A stretch of DNA of 64,000 bases. It comes from Nemertoderma westbladi. Taxonomy: Eukaryota; Xenacoelomorpha; Nemertodermatida; Nemertodermatidae. The notes below the pieces were generated by a model that was not told where the DNA came from, made no database searches, and saw nothing but the letters and a program-made list of their open reading frames with translations. The number at the start of each line of letters is the position of its first letter. Positions within the stretch are counted from its first letter, which is position 1. A program made the position numbers and the translations under genes. Location: positions 51,981 through 115,980 of the forward strand of contig JAUCBJ010002752.1 of assembly GCA_032718475.1 (NCBI GenBank). Reading direction: 5' to 3'. Below, piece after piece: positions 23,901 through 37,200 of this stretch.

Positions 23901-26900
23901 GGTTAACTATCCGACGTACTGGTTAACTATTGGACGTACTGGTTAACTATCCGACGTACTGGTTAACTATCCGACGTACTGGTTAACTACCCGACGTACT
24001 GGTTAAATATTGGACGTAATGGTTACCTATTGGAAGTACTGGTTAACTATCCGACATACTGGTTAACTATTGGACGTACTGGTTAACTATCCGACGTACT
24101 GGTTAACTATCCGACGTGCTGGTTAACTATCCGACGTACTGGTTAACTATTGGACGTACTGGTTAACTATCCGACGTACTGGTTAACTATCCGACGTACT
24201 GGTTAACTATTGGACGTACTGGTTAACTATCCCACGTACTGGTTAACTATCCGACGTACTGGTTAACTATCCTACGTACTGGTTAACTATCGTACGTACT
24301 GGTTAACTATCCTACGTACTGGTTAACTATCCTACGTACTGGTTAACTATCCGACGTACTGGTTAACTACTGGACGTACTGGTTAACTATCCTACATACT
24401 GGTTAACTATCCGACGTACTGGTTAACTATCCGACGTACTGGTTAACTATCCGACGTACTGGTTAACTATTGGACGTACTGGTTAACTATCCTACGTACT
24501 GGTTAACTATCCGACGTACTGGTTAACTATCCGACGTACTGGTTAACTATCCGACGTACTGGTTAACTATTGGACGTACTGGCGTACTGGTTAACTATTG
24601 GACGTACTGGTTAACTATCCGACGTACTGGTTAACTATCCTACGTACTGGTTAACTTTTGGACGTACTATGGTTAACTATTGGACGTACTGATTAACTAT
24701 CCGACGTACTGGTTAACTATTGGACGTACTGGTTAACTATCCAACGTACTGGTTAACTATTGGACGTACTGGTTAATGTACTGGTTAATTATCCGAAGTA
24801 CTGGTTAACTATCCGACGTACTGGTTAACTATCCGACGTACTGGTTAACTATCCGACGTACTGGTTAACTATCCGACGCACTGGTTAACTATCCGACGTA
24901 CTGGTTAACTATTGGACGTACTGGTTAACTATCCGACGTACTGGTTAACTATTAGACGTACTGGTTAATTATCCGATGTAATGGTTAACTATCCGACGTA
25001 CTGGTTAACTATCCGACGTGCAGGTTAACTATCCGACGCACTAGTTAACTATCCGACGTACTGGTTAACTATCCGTCGTATTGGTTAACTATCCGACGTA
25101 CTGGTTGACTATCCGTCGTACTGGTTAACTATCCGACGTACTGGTTAACTATCCGACGTACTGGTTAACTATTGGACGTACTGGTTAACTATCCGACGTA
25201 CTGGTTAACTATCCGACGTACTGGTTAACTATTGGACGTACTGGTTAACTATCCGACGTACTGGTTAACTATTGGACGTTCTGGTTAACTATCCGACGTA
25301 CTGGTTAACTATTGGACGTACTGGTTAACTATCCGACGTACTGGTTAACTATTGGACGTACTGGTTAACTATTGGACGTACTGGTTAACTATTGGACGTA
25401 CTGGTGAACTATTGGACGTACTGGTTAACTATCCGACGTACTGGTTAACTAACCGACGTACTGGTTACCTATCCGACTTACTGGTTAACTATCCGACGTA
25501 CTGGTTAACTATCCGTCGTACTGGTTAACTATTGGACATACTGGTTAACTATCCGACCTACTGGTTAACTATCCGACGTACTGGTTAACTATCCGACGCA
25601 CTGGTTAACTATCCGACGTACTGGTTAACTATTGGACGTACTGGTTAACTATCCGACGTACTGGTTAACTATTAGACGTACTGGTTAATTATCCGACGTA
25701 CTGGTTAACTATCCGACGTACTGGTTAACTATCCGACGTGCAGGTTAACTATCCGACGCACTAGTTAACTATCCGACGTACTGGTTAACTATCCGTCGTA
25801 TTGGTTAACTATCCGACGTACTGGTTGACTATCCGTCGTACTGGTTAACTATCCGACGTACTGGTTAACTATCCGACGTACTGGTTAACTATTGGACGTA
25901 TTGGTTAACTATCCGACGTACTGGTTAACTATCCGACGTACTGATTAACTATTGGACGTACTGGTTAACTATCCGACGTACTGGTTAACTATCCGACGTA
26001 CTGGTTAACTATTGGACGTACTGGTTAACTATCCGACGTACTGGTTAACTATTGGACGTACTGGTTAACTTTCTGGTTAACTATCCGACGTACTGGTTAA
26101 CTATTGGACGTACTGGTTAACTATCCGACGTACTGGTTAACTATTGGACGTACTGGTTAACTATTGGACGTACTGGTGAACTATTGGACGTACTGGTTAA
26201 CTATCCGACGTACTGGTTAACTAACCGACGTACTGGTTACCTATCCGACTTACTGGTTAACTATCCGACGTACTGGTTAACTATCCGTCGTACTGGTTAA
26301 CTATTGGACATACTGGTTAACTATCCGACCTACTGGTTAACTATCCGACGTACTGGTTAACTATCCGACGCACTGGTTAACTATCCGACGTACTGGTTAA
26401 CTATTGGACGTACTGGTTAACTATCCGACGTACTGGTTAACTATTAGACGTACTGGTTAATTATCCGACGTACTGGTTAACTATCCGACGTACTGGTTAA
26501 CTATCCGACGTGCAGGATAACTATCCGACGCACTAGTTAACTATCCGACGTACTGGTTAACTATCCGTCGTATTGGTTAACTATCCGACGTACTGGTTGA
26601 CTATCCGTCGTACTGGTTAACTATCCGACGTACTGGTTAACTATCCGACGTACTGGTTAACTATTGGACGTACTGGTTAACTATCCGACGTACTGGTTAA
26701 CTATCCGACGTACTGATTAACTATTGGACGTACTGGTTAACTATCCGACGTACTGGTTAACTATCCGACGTACTGGTTAACTATTGGACGTACTGGTTAA
26801 CTATCCGACGTACTGGTTAACTATTGGACGTTCTGGTTAACTATCCGACGTACTGGTTAACTATTGGACGTACTGGTTAACTATCCGACGTACTGGTTAA

Positions 26901-27236
26901 CTATTGGACGTACTGGTTAACTATTGGACGTACTGGTGAACTATTGGACGTACTGATTAACTATCCGAAGTACTGGTTAACTAACCGACGTACTGGTTAC
27001 CTATCCGACTTACTGGTTAACTATCCGACGTACTGGTTAACTATCCGTCGTACTGGTTAACTATTGGACATACTGGTTAACTATCCGACCTACTGGTTAA
27101 CTATCCGACGTACTGGTTAACTATCCGACGTACTGGTTAACTATCCGACGTACTGGTTAACTATCCGACGTACTGGTTAACTATCCGACGTACTGGTTAA
27201 CTATCCGACGTACTGGTTAACTATCCGACGTACTGT
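20970..27236. repeat. 20-bp minisatellite, about 313 units
   Basis: Unit gacgtactggttaactatcc, with recurrent variants attg for atcc, t for g (cctacgtactgg) and rare substitutions. Each unit contains the palindrome gttaac. Higher-order copies are visible: a rare variant pair (ttaaatattggacgtaatgg followed by ttacctattggaagtactgg) occurs at 22,861 and again at about 24,003, and the aaccgacg/ttacctatccgactt block occurs near 25,448, 26,220 and 26,990. Occasional partial units mark unequal exchange points (about 23,800, 24,585, 24,775 and 26,070). Confidence 0.97.
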
Positions 27237-27640
27237 AGGCCTACTATATTAACAAGCTTCATCAGTAAGAAAGTAGTGATCAATCGATAAAGCGGTTAAT
27301 AGACAATTCACCGAAAATGTATGTATTTTTTTTTGTTTGAAATTATTGCTTACCTTAAGTTGAATAATTCCAATATATAAAGTAGTTAAGTAGTCACCGA
27401 CTCGAATTAATTCACATCGATTTCTTAATTAATTTAATGAAATAATTCACCGGAACGATATTATTGATAAGCTTAATTTTGATCTTAGGGTATTTGGATT
27501 AATTTCAGTTTTCTAGTTGGATTTGTGAGGTGACTCCATGGTCTATCAATAGGCAGGCCTACTGTCATTGTAAACGTAAATAATCATTCAGAATCGCACT
27601 CAGAAAACAGCCTCGTGCTCGGGCAGAAACCATACAACTT
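27237..27640. other. Intronic stretch after the 20-bp array
   Basis: Begins with aggcctac, a short motif frequent across the window. No gene seen. Confidence 0.4.
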
Positions 27641-27790
27641 TCGAACGCCCATATATTTCAGCTACAGTATTTCTCAACGAAATTCAGATTGTGTTACATT
27701 TGGAGTCCTGGCAAGGCCAGCTTTCCATCATTCAGTATCAACAGAACACTATAAGGGTGACGAATAAACTGAAGTAAGACTGGTTCAATA
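27640..27790 (+). mobile_element. Dispersed repeat family R, copy 2 (fragment)
   Basis: Shares gcccatatatttcagct and tctcaacgaaattcaga with the copies at 9,365 and 48,990. More diverged and lacking the G-run end. Confidence 0.55.
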
Positions 27791-27893
27791 CTTCAATATT
27801 GGAGACACTTCATTCAAAGATTATGAAACCTAAAAAAATACAGTATCAATTCTGACTTACTTCCAGAAAATTGTGGTTTGGAATAATCATAGG

Positions 27894-27921
27894 CAGCAAG
27901 GCCTGCTAGCAGGCCTTGCTG
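27894..27921. repeat. Perfect 28-bp palindrome
   Basis: Centre tgctagca, arms cagcaaggcc and its complement, with no spacer. A second imperfect palindrome (cttcatgccta gg taggcatgaag) follows about 60 bases downstream. Confidence 0.85.
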
Positions 27922-28359
27922 ATACAACTTTCTTTAGGTAGCAATGCCTGCAGGGTACTTACATGCCTACCAAAGTACCTTCATGCCTAGGTAGGCATGA
28001 AGTTACCGTAATTCAGATATTCGATATTCAGACTTGTTTCAGTTTATTGTAAGGATACCGGTACTAAGGTTGCTACCCGTTGGTTTGTAGGCCTACTGTA
28101 CTTCTTTTCCAGATCTTAAGTTAATGTTATGAGGGAATCGTGTGTTGGGTTGTATTGTTGAATGCTGGAATGTTCCTCTACTGTATTGTATACTTTCGTA
28201 CGTCGTGATTAACGACGTACTCACAATGATTATTGTTAGTGTATTGTATGTAGTCAGCCTCTTACGCACGCCTGCAATGTTATAGGGCTACAGTATACGG
28301 TACGGTACTAAGTTATTAGATTACCGGTATGTTAGGTGAAGGTGAGTGAGTGTAGTAAA

Positions 28360-28425
28360 TGAGTGGAGGGGGGTGGGAGTGGGGGTGGGGGTGGGGGTTG
28401 GGGTTGGGGTGGGGGTGGGGGGATG
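28360..28425 (+). repeat. G-rich (GGGGGT)n-like tract
   Basis: Runs of four to six G separated by T or A on the + strand, able in principle to form a G-quadruplex. Confidence 0.8.
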
Positions 28426-28727
28426 ACATATGACACTCCACACTGGTTGGCTAAGCCTACTGTACAGAGTTGTACTGTAGTTATTTAGTAACCTTTACAT
28501 AATATCGCCTTGTACTACTAAAAGTGCATTAGTTATTTAGAACACTTAGGCCTATATGTTATATACATGCCCAATATGACACCTACAGTGATGTTCAACT
28601 AATTAAACTATCAACTGGTATTTGAGCTTATTTAGTTACAGTAGTTGGAGTTCAGTTAACTACAGTAGCAGACTAAGTACTAGTGCAGCGAAATTTAGTT
28701 CGTTTTTGAGGCCCACCTGACCTGAAG

Positions 28728-28990
28728 TAGGCATAAACCAGACTTTCTGATATTATATTTCACTTTGCAGTTTACCTCCATGTGAAGAATACCAGGTTTT
28801 CATTAATACCACAGGTTTCAGAAGCGCTGATTCTAACCAACTCAATAAACGAATAAGTATCTACAAGTTATAAGACAGAAGCGCTATAAAACACTTAAAA
28901 GGGGAAATTTGGAAAATGCAAATTCTTCATATATAAAATTCCAGTAGAATTTCGACCGAAAAGTGAAAACCTGTTATTCTTCACATTCGC
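28728..28990 (+). mobile_element. MITE-like element, copy 2
   Basis: Left end accagactttctgatattat and tccatgtgaagaataccagg. The interior shares ataaacgaataagtat, agcgctataaaacactta and cttcatatataaaattcca with copy 3. The right end is gtgaaaacctgttattcttc acattcgc. Confidence 0.7.
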
Positions 28991-29334
28991 GGTTTTTGAA
29001 ATAATTTAGTAGAAATGTCAACTAAAATTTTAACTAAATTGTATGACACCGGTAGATGAAGCTGCAACTTTGATTGTTGATTCTGATGAATTTAAATTTC
29101 CCGCTTCATGGATCAATATTCCTGTACGGAACGGCTTGTTTCAGCACTGCTAAGCAGTCAGTAAATCTTTTTTTTTTAAATTAAATTTTTTACTTACCGG
29201 TACCGGTACTTGGAAACCTTTTTTGAATTAAATCCTGGGAATTTAATATTAATAGGCCTAAATGAATGGAAAATGTGATATCATATTTTTAAATATAATC
29301 TTGCTTTTAATGTAGGGCCTTAGAGCTCAACCTC

Positions 29335-29500
29335 GATGAACGACCTCAGCTCATGTCCTTAATGAGAACCGCATCAGTTTGCCCAGTCCACATAGTACTC
29401 TTGAACATCTGCCGGGGCTAAGGCAAAGCTTGTCTGCCAGGGGGTCTGTCACCTCGCCTTGTCGCATTGGGGACCCAAGTGTTAGAGTATTAATTGAGTA
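29335..29500 (-). mobile_element. APE-type LINE fragment, endonuclease start
   Basis: Matches 16,985-17,130 of copy B: ctcttgaacatctgccgggg, aagcttgtctgccag and cttgtcgcattggggaccca recur with moderate divergence. Confidence 0.6.
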
Positions 29501-30255
29501 CAGTAATTACTTTCAGATAATTTCAATCTATCAATTTCTATCTATTTCAAACAGGACTATGTGTGATATATAATGTTAGCTGTTGGGTGTGTTGGCAGAA
29601 TGATTTGTTTAAATGGTAGAATACTGTAGATCCACCTAAATATTGCGACTGCTGCCCAAACATGATTTATTGTAGTACTGTAGAACTGTAGATTATACTT
29701 AGCACACGCAAGAGTCAGTAAACCTTATCATACAGTTGATAGCACGCACCAAATAGGCATTACCTAAGCTAGTGAGAATTGTGAATACGCTGGAAAATCG
29801 TAATTTGTTAAACTAAGATATTTATTTAGCGGAGATATTGCATATTGACGTTCAAACATTGAGCCGGGCAGACGGACAGACTCACGGACAATGTCGATTT
29901 GGCCTCTACTAAACTGTATATCAAGGATAAATTACTTCGTGGCTCGCCCCGTCCATCTACTACATTATGTGATGGATGTGTGCGAATGCAATAAATTATT
30001 GATATGATTTGATGACATATTTCGTATGCGTAACAATTCCATCCACGATTTTTATTGTTGTGTCTTCGAATTATCCGGTTTAGTGCGTTTAGTTGACTGA
30101 CATGGTTTCAGTCTAATCAATCAATTAATTGGAAAAACATTGATTGCATCATCTTCCGCATATCAACAACATTCGAGACAGGTATTTCCGTTGCAGCTGG
30201 TTTCAATCGCCATCCATTGCCTTGCCTGTATGTATGTTGATTATCTAACTCGAAG

Positions 30256-30307
30256 ATGACGTTTGCGGATTTGGTAAAATTCAGTAAAAACTTTGGCAGA
30301 CGATCAG
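30256..30307 (+). CDS. inx: Innexin alternative first exon 1b
   Basis: Encodes MTFADLVKFSKNFGRRS plus the first base of a Gly codon. Donor CAG|GTAATT at 30308. Phase 1 matches the common acceptor; the product would be 400 residues. The ATG has A at -3. Its FADL-K-SKN pattern aligns with exons 1c and 1d (FAEL-K-SKN), so these look like diverged copies of one ancestral first exon. A ttgcag at 30191-30196 could be an upstream acceptor for a 5' UTR exon. Confidence 0.75.
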
Positions 30308-30509
30308 GTAATTCAATTTTTATATTGCGATATTGTAAGTACTTTCATGATGGCGTGAAAAAATAGCTCTATTACTGTAGGATTTACTAGTTTATTGTAA
30401 GCTACGGGAGGAAATAGTACTAGAGAGTATTAGATAATTACATATTATTATTGTAATATCTGCCTCAATGAGGATTTGTTTCAAACAGAGCGGGTAACCG
30501 GATTCTTCT

Positions 30510-31320
30510 GTAGCAGATGACGTACTTCCCTAATCTATTCTCCGAACTAAATAATGAACTCATGAAAATTTCAAACTGGCTTACTGATAATAGTCTAACG
30601 CTAAATCTGACTAAGACAGAAGCTTCTTTCTTTTCTAACACCCACAATGCTCGCAATCTACCAAAATTGTCAGTCAATTCTAAAGATATAAAATATGCCG
30701 AAAGTAGCAAAATCTTAGGTATCTGGGTTGATAAAAATTTATCGTGGAAATCTCATGCAAATCACGTACTCAAAAAAATCTCAAAATCTTCCGATATATT
30801 CTATAAACTTAGACACCACACGTTTTCCCTTCCTATCTTCTACGGCAACTGTACTATGCACTAATCCATCCATACCTACAATATGGAATTATTCTCTGGG
30901 GCGGATCATACTTTTTAACACTCAAACCCATTCCAGTTAAGGTTAACAAAATTATCCGCTGCATTACTTTCAACTATTTTCAATCATCCTCTGCTCTGCA
31001 CCAATATACAAATTGCTAAAAATTCGTCCTCTGCACCTTCTCTACAAACACCAGGTAGGTATATTCATATATGAGGTCCACAATAAACTGAAAGATCTAA
31101 CTCCGCAAATTCATAACTTATTCAATTCAACATCCAATGTACACAACTACTCGACCCGATCTATATTAAACGCCAATTACTATCTTCCATTTCTAGGCCT
31201 CCATTCCAGTCATCATTCCATGAGTTTTCAGGGCCCGAGTATCTGGAATTCTATACCAATTGGAATTAAACCAAAAACATCTAAACGTACAGTACCTTTT
31301 CCAAACACTTAAAATCATAT
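30510..31320 (+). mobile_element. L2/CR1-like LINE fragment, RT C-terminus
   Basis: On the + strand one frame reads KISNWLTDNSLTLNLTKTE and LGIWVDKNLSWKSHANHV, typical of the end of a non-LTR RT. After frame breaks, a second reads NYSTRSILNANYYLPF and SFQGPSIWNSIP, typical of the C-terminal tail of L2/CR1-type elements. Frameshifts and the missing catalytic core make it inactive. Confidence 0.75.
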
Positions 31321-31469
31321 TTACTCTATCTACTTTAAACAAATTATATTCATTTAACTAACACAAAATTGTCATCAACATTGCCATTTTGCCATACTTG
31401 CTGTCTTTACTTTAATAATAATTGACTAACATTACACTTCATACATTAGTACATTAGTTTTTCTACAAA

Positions 31470-31853
31470 TCTTTATCATATTGTTTGAAATTTGAAACAC
31501 AACTAGTTCAACTCACCGTGGTTGTTACCATGAAGCCGGAATTTTCGATTTCGCCTTTAAATTATATTTATAAGCGTTTTAAAAAAGTGTCTTTTGCGAA
31601 ATCGCACCCTCTGTATCATTGCCATTCTTCACTTTAGTCGTAATTTTTTTACATCAATAGAAAGCTTGCGTTGAAAGGATTCCAAATATGTAGCAATATC
31701 TGAATTTCGTTGTTGAGAAACAGCTGAGAAATAGGCATTCAAAGATTGCAAGAATTATTGTTCAATGCAGGCCATTTATTCTATTTAATAAATACACAAT
31801 GGGGGGGGTCCGTGTCATCAGAAAATGACACTATAATACGGGTCATGGTGTAT
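31470..31853 (-). mobile_element. Dispersed repeat family R, copy 3 (rearranged)
   Basis: 31,475-31,800 is in reverse orientation relative to copy 1. A forward-oriented end (gggtccgtgtcatcagaaaa through gggtcatggtgta) is then joined to it at 31,801. The two ends are thus fused in an order not seen in copy 1. Confidence 0.6.
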
Positions 31854-32300
31854 TAAGAATGCTGTGCCGGCGTGTCGACAAAATTGCGTCGCCACAACTC
31901 CCTTTCAATGGGTGATAGGGAGTTGTGGCGACGCAATTTGCTAGATCCATCCGCATCTTTAAGGCCAGTGTCCTTTAAGATGCGTCTCAAGAAAATCATG
32001 GGCTGTCCACCATGCTTATTCACGCAATGAGGCCGCCGAAGCACAAGAGGCACTGGCTTTTCCTCACGGCGAAACCAATGCGACACCCCAATGTTATATA
32101 GTGTCTGGTTGGAGATGTGTGCATTGTACTTGACACAATGAACCCGGCGTAGCATTCTTGTGATTGAGCCATCCAGAGATTTCGTGTCCTCAGCAGTTAG
32201 ATAATAAATCGGACCTTAAGTTTCCGATGATTTCTGTGTGACTTCCAAATCCTGGAAATCCCATTCAATGCTGCACATGCCATTCCCTTCACCGGATCCT
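31854..32300 (-). mobile_element. APE-type LINE 3' fragment with internal inverted duplication
   Basis: Minus-strand remnant of the 3' end (RRVHCVKYNAHISNQTLYN), as in copies A and B. The 23-base segments at 31,881-31,903 and 31,917-31,939 are perfect inverted copies. Confidence 0.75.
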
Positions 32301-32329
32301 TTCACCGGCGGTGAAACACCGTTACCAGG

Positions 32330-32420
32330 AGGGAAATATACCAGTTTTCTGCTCTGATATATTTCATTTTACAGTGAAGAATACCGGGTTGTAACCTAAA
32401 ACACAGGTTAATAAGCGCTA
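32330..32420 (+). mobile_element. MITE-like element, left-end fragment
   Basis: Carries tatatttcattttacagtga, agaataccgggtt, then acacaggtt and aagcgct, in the same order as copies 2 and 3. The right half is not found. Confidence 0.5.
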
Positions 32421-33480
32421 CAATACGATTTATTATAATACAATTATAATAAATCGTATATTATTATAATTTTTGTTGGGCACAGCTGATCAAAGTCAGC
32501 TTCGACGTGGGAGAACGCTTCCCCTGCGTCAAATCTTCACCCGATAAATAATTATAAACAACTGTCCAAAAATTATCTGCCTGGTTATCGAACCGAACTG
32601 TAATCTGTGCTGTGACTCCCATTTCATGTTTTGGTTAGAATTACATGCCAACGTTTTTCCTTAATTTGTTAATTATCGGGCGAAGAATACCGAGAGTAGA
32701 CGAAGATTGCCTCCAACCCAACAAACTAATGCAACTCCAACTATAGTTGGTCCGAGAATTAATGAGGTTTACCAAAAACACTGCTTTTACTTTGCAATTT
32801 AATAATATTATTGCCAGTGTTACTTAAAACTTGGGAAATGCGGTTTGAGTGAGGGTTGACGAGTGCCAAGACAGTTAGAAAGTTAGTTAGAACATAAATA
32901 CAGATAGTATAAAAAGGACCTTGATAAAAGATAGAGGGTTAGATCTTGAGATATTGTATATCAGGAAGACCATATCAGGATTCCGCCATTCATCTCCGTA
33001 AACGACACGCATTACATAATTAGCCAACCAGGAAGTCTAATATTGTTTGTTCGTGATTGGGTAATATTGGTAAAGGCACTTGAAGTTCCTGTGTATAGTC
33101 GTATTCTATTGGTTGAGCGCCCAGGTTAATTAAGTATAAAACAATAATTTCACGAATTTTGAAACTTTATTTTGTGCATCTTATCTCATGGTTAAGGCTC
33201 ACACAGTATAATTTTCTGTACACTTTTACTGTATTTAGTTACTCCCTGTAGATGTGATGTTTCTATACTATGATTATTGATTATTATATTTTAGTCTTAA
33301 AAATAATTACTTTTTGTCCAAATAAAACCCATAAATAAAATAGGAAGAAATTTCACTAACGAATATTGAAGAACATATGACAAAAAGTAGCAATATAAGA
33401 GCAAAATTATATATACGTATTCTATTCATCAATTCATGGAGAACCATATTGCAGATAGAGGCGCACATTGACCACAAAGT
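32420..33480. other. Intronic stretch, no gene
   Basis: Contains an AT-rich inverted repeat near 32,428-32,462 (cgatttattataat... attataataaatcg). No exon seen. Confidence 0.5.
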
Positions 33481-33530
33481 GAAATACAGTTTCATTTATT
33501 GTTTTGGTTAGAAACGGCCGCCACTGTGAT
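33480..33530 (+). repeat. Dispersed repeat family D, copy 3 (short)
   Basis: Shares ttattgttttggttagaa with the copy at 8,055. Confidence 0.35.
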
Positions 33531-33877
33531 GTGTCTGATAGTTCTAGTATGCCTAAATATGGGAAATTCGGCGAATCACGGTTTCGGTTACTGATGGATG
33601 ATACGCATAGCAGACGTGTACAGCTGTTTAAAAACGCGGTTCTTGAACGTCCTCCATTTTTATAAAAAAAATGCACAGCTCGTTTTTCGAACAGGTCAGC
33701 TGTTTTTTTATCCATCCAATCTAGTTTAACTTATATGTTTGCGATTTTTAGTGTAATAAGTTGCCTTTGTTTTACTTCCAGCCACGTATTCTCTTAGGCT
33801 GTCAAACAATATTTTGTGTAAATAGTGGTTCTTCTAGGCTGTGAATAGGTGAGGATGGCTCATAAAAATTGATATTT

Positions 33878-34015
33878 ATTATTTTTTTTTTTTTTATTAT
33901 TTTTTTCATTTTTATTTTATTTTATGTTTTCATTTTTATTTTATTTTTTATTTATATTTTATATTTTATTTTTTTATTTTTATTTATATTTATATTTTTT
34001 ATTTTAAATTATTTA
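33878..34015. repeat. T/A low-complexity tract
   Basis: Almost only T with interspersed A (tttttattttatttt). Confidence 0.9.
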
Positions 34016-34267
34016 ATATAAGATAAAAATATTTATATAATTACAAATACTTATGAGATAACCATAATGTTCTAGAATATGTATTTATTAAATAGAATAA
34101 ATGACAATACTCTCACATTTCAAACTGATTCGAATGTTGTTAGTCCAGGATTCTACTGGCAAGTAAGTGGGAATTAACGAACTGTGCATGAAATTTAAAT
34201 ATGTAAGCAGAAGGGATAAGGGTGAATATGAATGAACAATTCAAAGGGAAAGGAGGGATGAAAATGT

Positions 34268-37200
34268 AAATTTAGTCAGGTCGGGGTTTGACTATAGCAG
34301 ATGGAACTCGCTGAGGTCGGTATGAGCAGGGAGGGTTCCTAGAACGGCTGTGGTCGGTATGAGCAGGGAGGGTTCCTAGGACGGCTGTGGTCGGTATGAG
34401 CAGGGAGGGCTCCTAGAACTACTGAGGTCGGTATGAGCAGGGAGGGCTCCTAGAACTACTGAGGTCGGTATGAGCAGGGAGGGCTCCTAGAACGGCTGTG
34501 GTCGGTATGAGCAGGGAGGGCTCCTAGAACGGCTGTGGTCGGTATCATCAGGGAGGGTTCCTAGAACTACTGAGGTCGGTATGAGCGGGAGGGCTCCTAG
34601 AACGGCTGTGGTCGGTATGAGCAGGGAGGGTTCCTAGAACGGCTGTGGTCGGTATGAGCAGGGAGGGCTCCTAGAACGGCTGAGGTCGGTATCATCAGGG
34701 AGGGTTCCTAGAACGGCTGTGGTCGGTATGAGCAGGGAGGGCTCCTAGAACGGCTGTGGTCGGTATGAGCAGGGAGGGCTCCTAGAACGGCTGTGGTCGG
34801 TATGAGCAGGGAGGGTTCCTAGAACGGCTGTGGTCGGTATGAGCAGGGAGGGTTCCTAGGACGGCTGTGGTCGGTATGAGCAGGGAGGGCTCCTAGAACT
34901 ACTGAGGTCGGTATGAGCAGGGAGGGCTCCTAGAACTACTGAGGTCGGTATGAGCAGGGAGGGCTCCTAGAACTACTGAGGTCGGTATGAGCAGGGGGGG
35001 TTCCTAGAACGGCTGTGGTCGGTATGAGCAGGGAGGGCTCCTAGAACGGCTGTGGTCGGTATGAGCAGGGAGGGCTCCTAGAACGGCTGTGGTCGGTATG
35101 AGCAGGGAGGGCTCCTAGAACGGCTGTGGTCGGTATGAGCAGGGAGGGCTCCTAGAACTACTGAGGTCGGTATGAGCAGGGAGGGCTCCTAGAACGGCTG
35201 TGGTCGGTATCAGCAGGGAGGGTTCCTAGAACGGCTGTGGTCGGTATGAGCAGGGAGGGCTCCTAGAACGGCTGTGGTCGGTATGAGCAGGGAGGGTTCC
35301 TAGAACGGCTGTGGTCGGTATGAGCAGGGAGGGTTCCTAGGACGGCTGTGGTCGGTATGAGCAGGGAGGGCTCCTAGAACTACTGAGGTCGGTATGAGCA
35401 GGGAGGGCTCCTAGAACTACTGAGGTCGGTATGAGCAGGGAGGGCTCCTAGAACTACTGAGGTCGGTATGAGCAGGGGGGGTTCCTAGAACGGCTGTGGT
35501 CGGTATGAGCAGGGAGGGCTCCTAGAACGGCTGTGGTCGGTATGAGCAGGGAGGGTTCCTAGAACGGCTGTGGTCGGTATGAGCAGGGGGGGTTCCTAGA
35601 ACGGCTGTGGTCGGTATGAGCAGGGAGGGCTCCTAGAACGGCTGTGGTCGGTATGAGCAGGGAGGGTTCCTAGGACGGCTGTGGTCGGTATGAGCAGGGA
35701 GGGCTCCTAGAACTACTGAGGTCGGTATGAGCTGGGAGGGCTCCTAGAACGGCTGTGGTCGGTATGAGCAGGGAGGGTACATAGAACGGCTGTGGTCGGT
35801 ATGAGCAGGGAGGGCTCCTAGAACTACTGAGGTCGTTATGAGCAGGGAGGGCTCCTAGAACTACTGAGGTCGGTATGAGCAGGGGGGGTTCCTAGAACGG
35901 CTGTGGTCGGTATGAGCAGGGAGGGCTCCTAGAACGGCTGTGGTCGGTATGAGCAGGGAGGGTTCCTAGGACGGCTGTGGTCGGTATGAGCAGGGAGGGC
36001 TCCTAGAACTACTGAGGTCGGTATGAGCAGGGAGGGCTCCTAGAACGGCTGTGGTCGGTATGAGCAGGGAGGGCTCCTAGAACGGCTGTGGTCGGTATCA
36101 GCAGGGAGGGTTCCTAGAACGGCTGTGGTCGGTATGAGCAGGGAGGGCTCCTAGAACGGCTGTGGTCGGTATGAGCAGGGAGGGCTCCTAGAACGGCTGT
36201 GGTCGGTATGAGCAGGGAGGGCTCCTAGAACGGCTGTGGTCGGTATGAGCAGGGAGGGCTCCTAGAACTACTGAGGTCGGTATGAGCAGGGAGGGCTCCT
36301 AGAACGGCTGTGGTCGGTATCAGCAGGGAGGGTTCCTAGAACGGCTGTGGTCGGTATGAGCAGGGAGGGCTCCTAGAACGGCTGTGGTCGGTATGAGCAG
36401 GGAGGGCTCCTAGAACTACTGAGGTCGGTATGAGCAGGGAGGGCTCCTAGAACGGCTGTGGTCGGTATCAGCAGGGAGGGTTCCTAGAACGGCTGTGGTC
36501 GGTATGAGCAGGGAGGGCTCCTAGAACGGCTGTGGTCGGTATGAGCAGGGAGGGCTCCTAGAACTACTGAGGTCGGTATGATCAGGGAGGGCTCCTAGAA
36601 CTACTGAGGTCGGTATGAGCAGGGAGGGTTCCTAGAACGGCTGTGGTCGGTATGAGCAGGGAGAGTTCCTAAAACTACTGAGGTCGGTATGAGCAGGGAG
36701 GGTTCCTAGAATGGCTGTGGTCGGTATGAGCAGGGAGAGTTCCTAGAACTACTGAGGTCGGTATGAGCAGGGAGGGCTCCTAGAACTACTGAGGTCGGTA
36801 TGAGCAGGGAGGGCTCCTAGAACGGCTGTGGTCGGTATGAGCAGGGAGGGTTCCTAGGACGGCTGTGGTCGTTATGAGCAGGGAGGGTTCCTAGAACGGC
36901 TGTGGTCGGTATGAGCAGGGAGGGCTCCTAGAACGGCTGAGGTCGGTATGAGCAGGGAGGGCTCCTAGAACGGCTGAGGTCGGTATGAGCAGGGAGGGTT
37001 CCTAGAACGGCTGTGGTCGGTATGAGCAGGGAGGGCTCCTAGAACGGCTGTGGCCGGTATGAGCAGGGAGGGCTCCTAGAACTACTGAGGTCGGTATGAG
37101 CAGGGAGGGTTCCTAGAACGGCTGTGGTCGGTATGAGCAGGGAGGGCTCCTAGAACTACTGAGGTCGGTATGAGCAGGGAGGGCTCCTAGAACTACTGAG

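Noticed and set aside
29014-29056. A further innexin first exon (MSTKILTKLYDT, phase 1, followed by GTAGAT)
   Set aside because: Phase fits, but the donor lacks G at +5 and the peptide shares no pattern with the other first exons; too weak to annotate.
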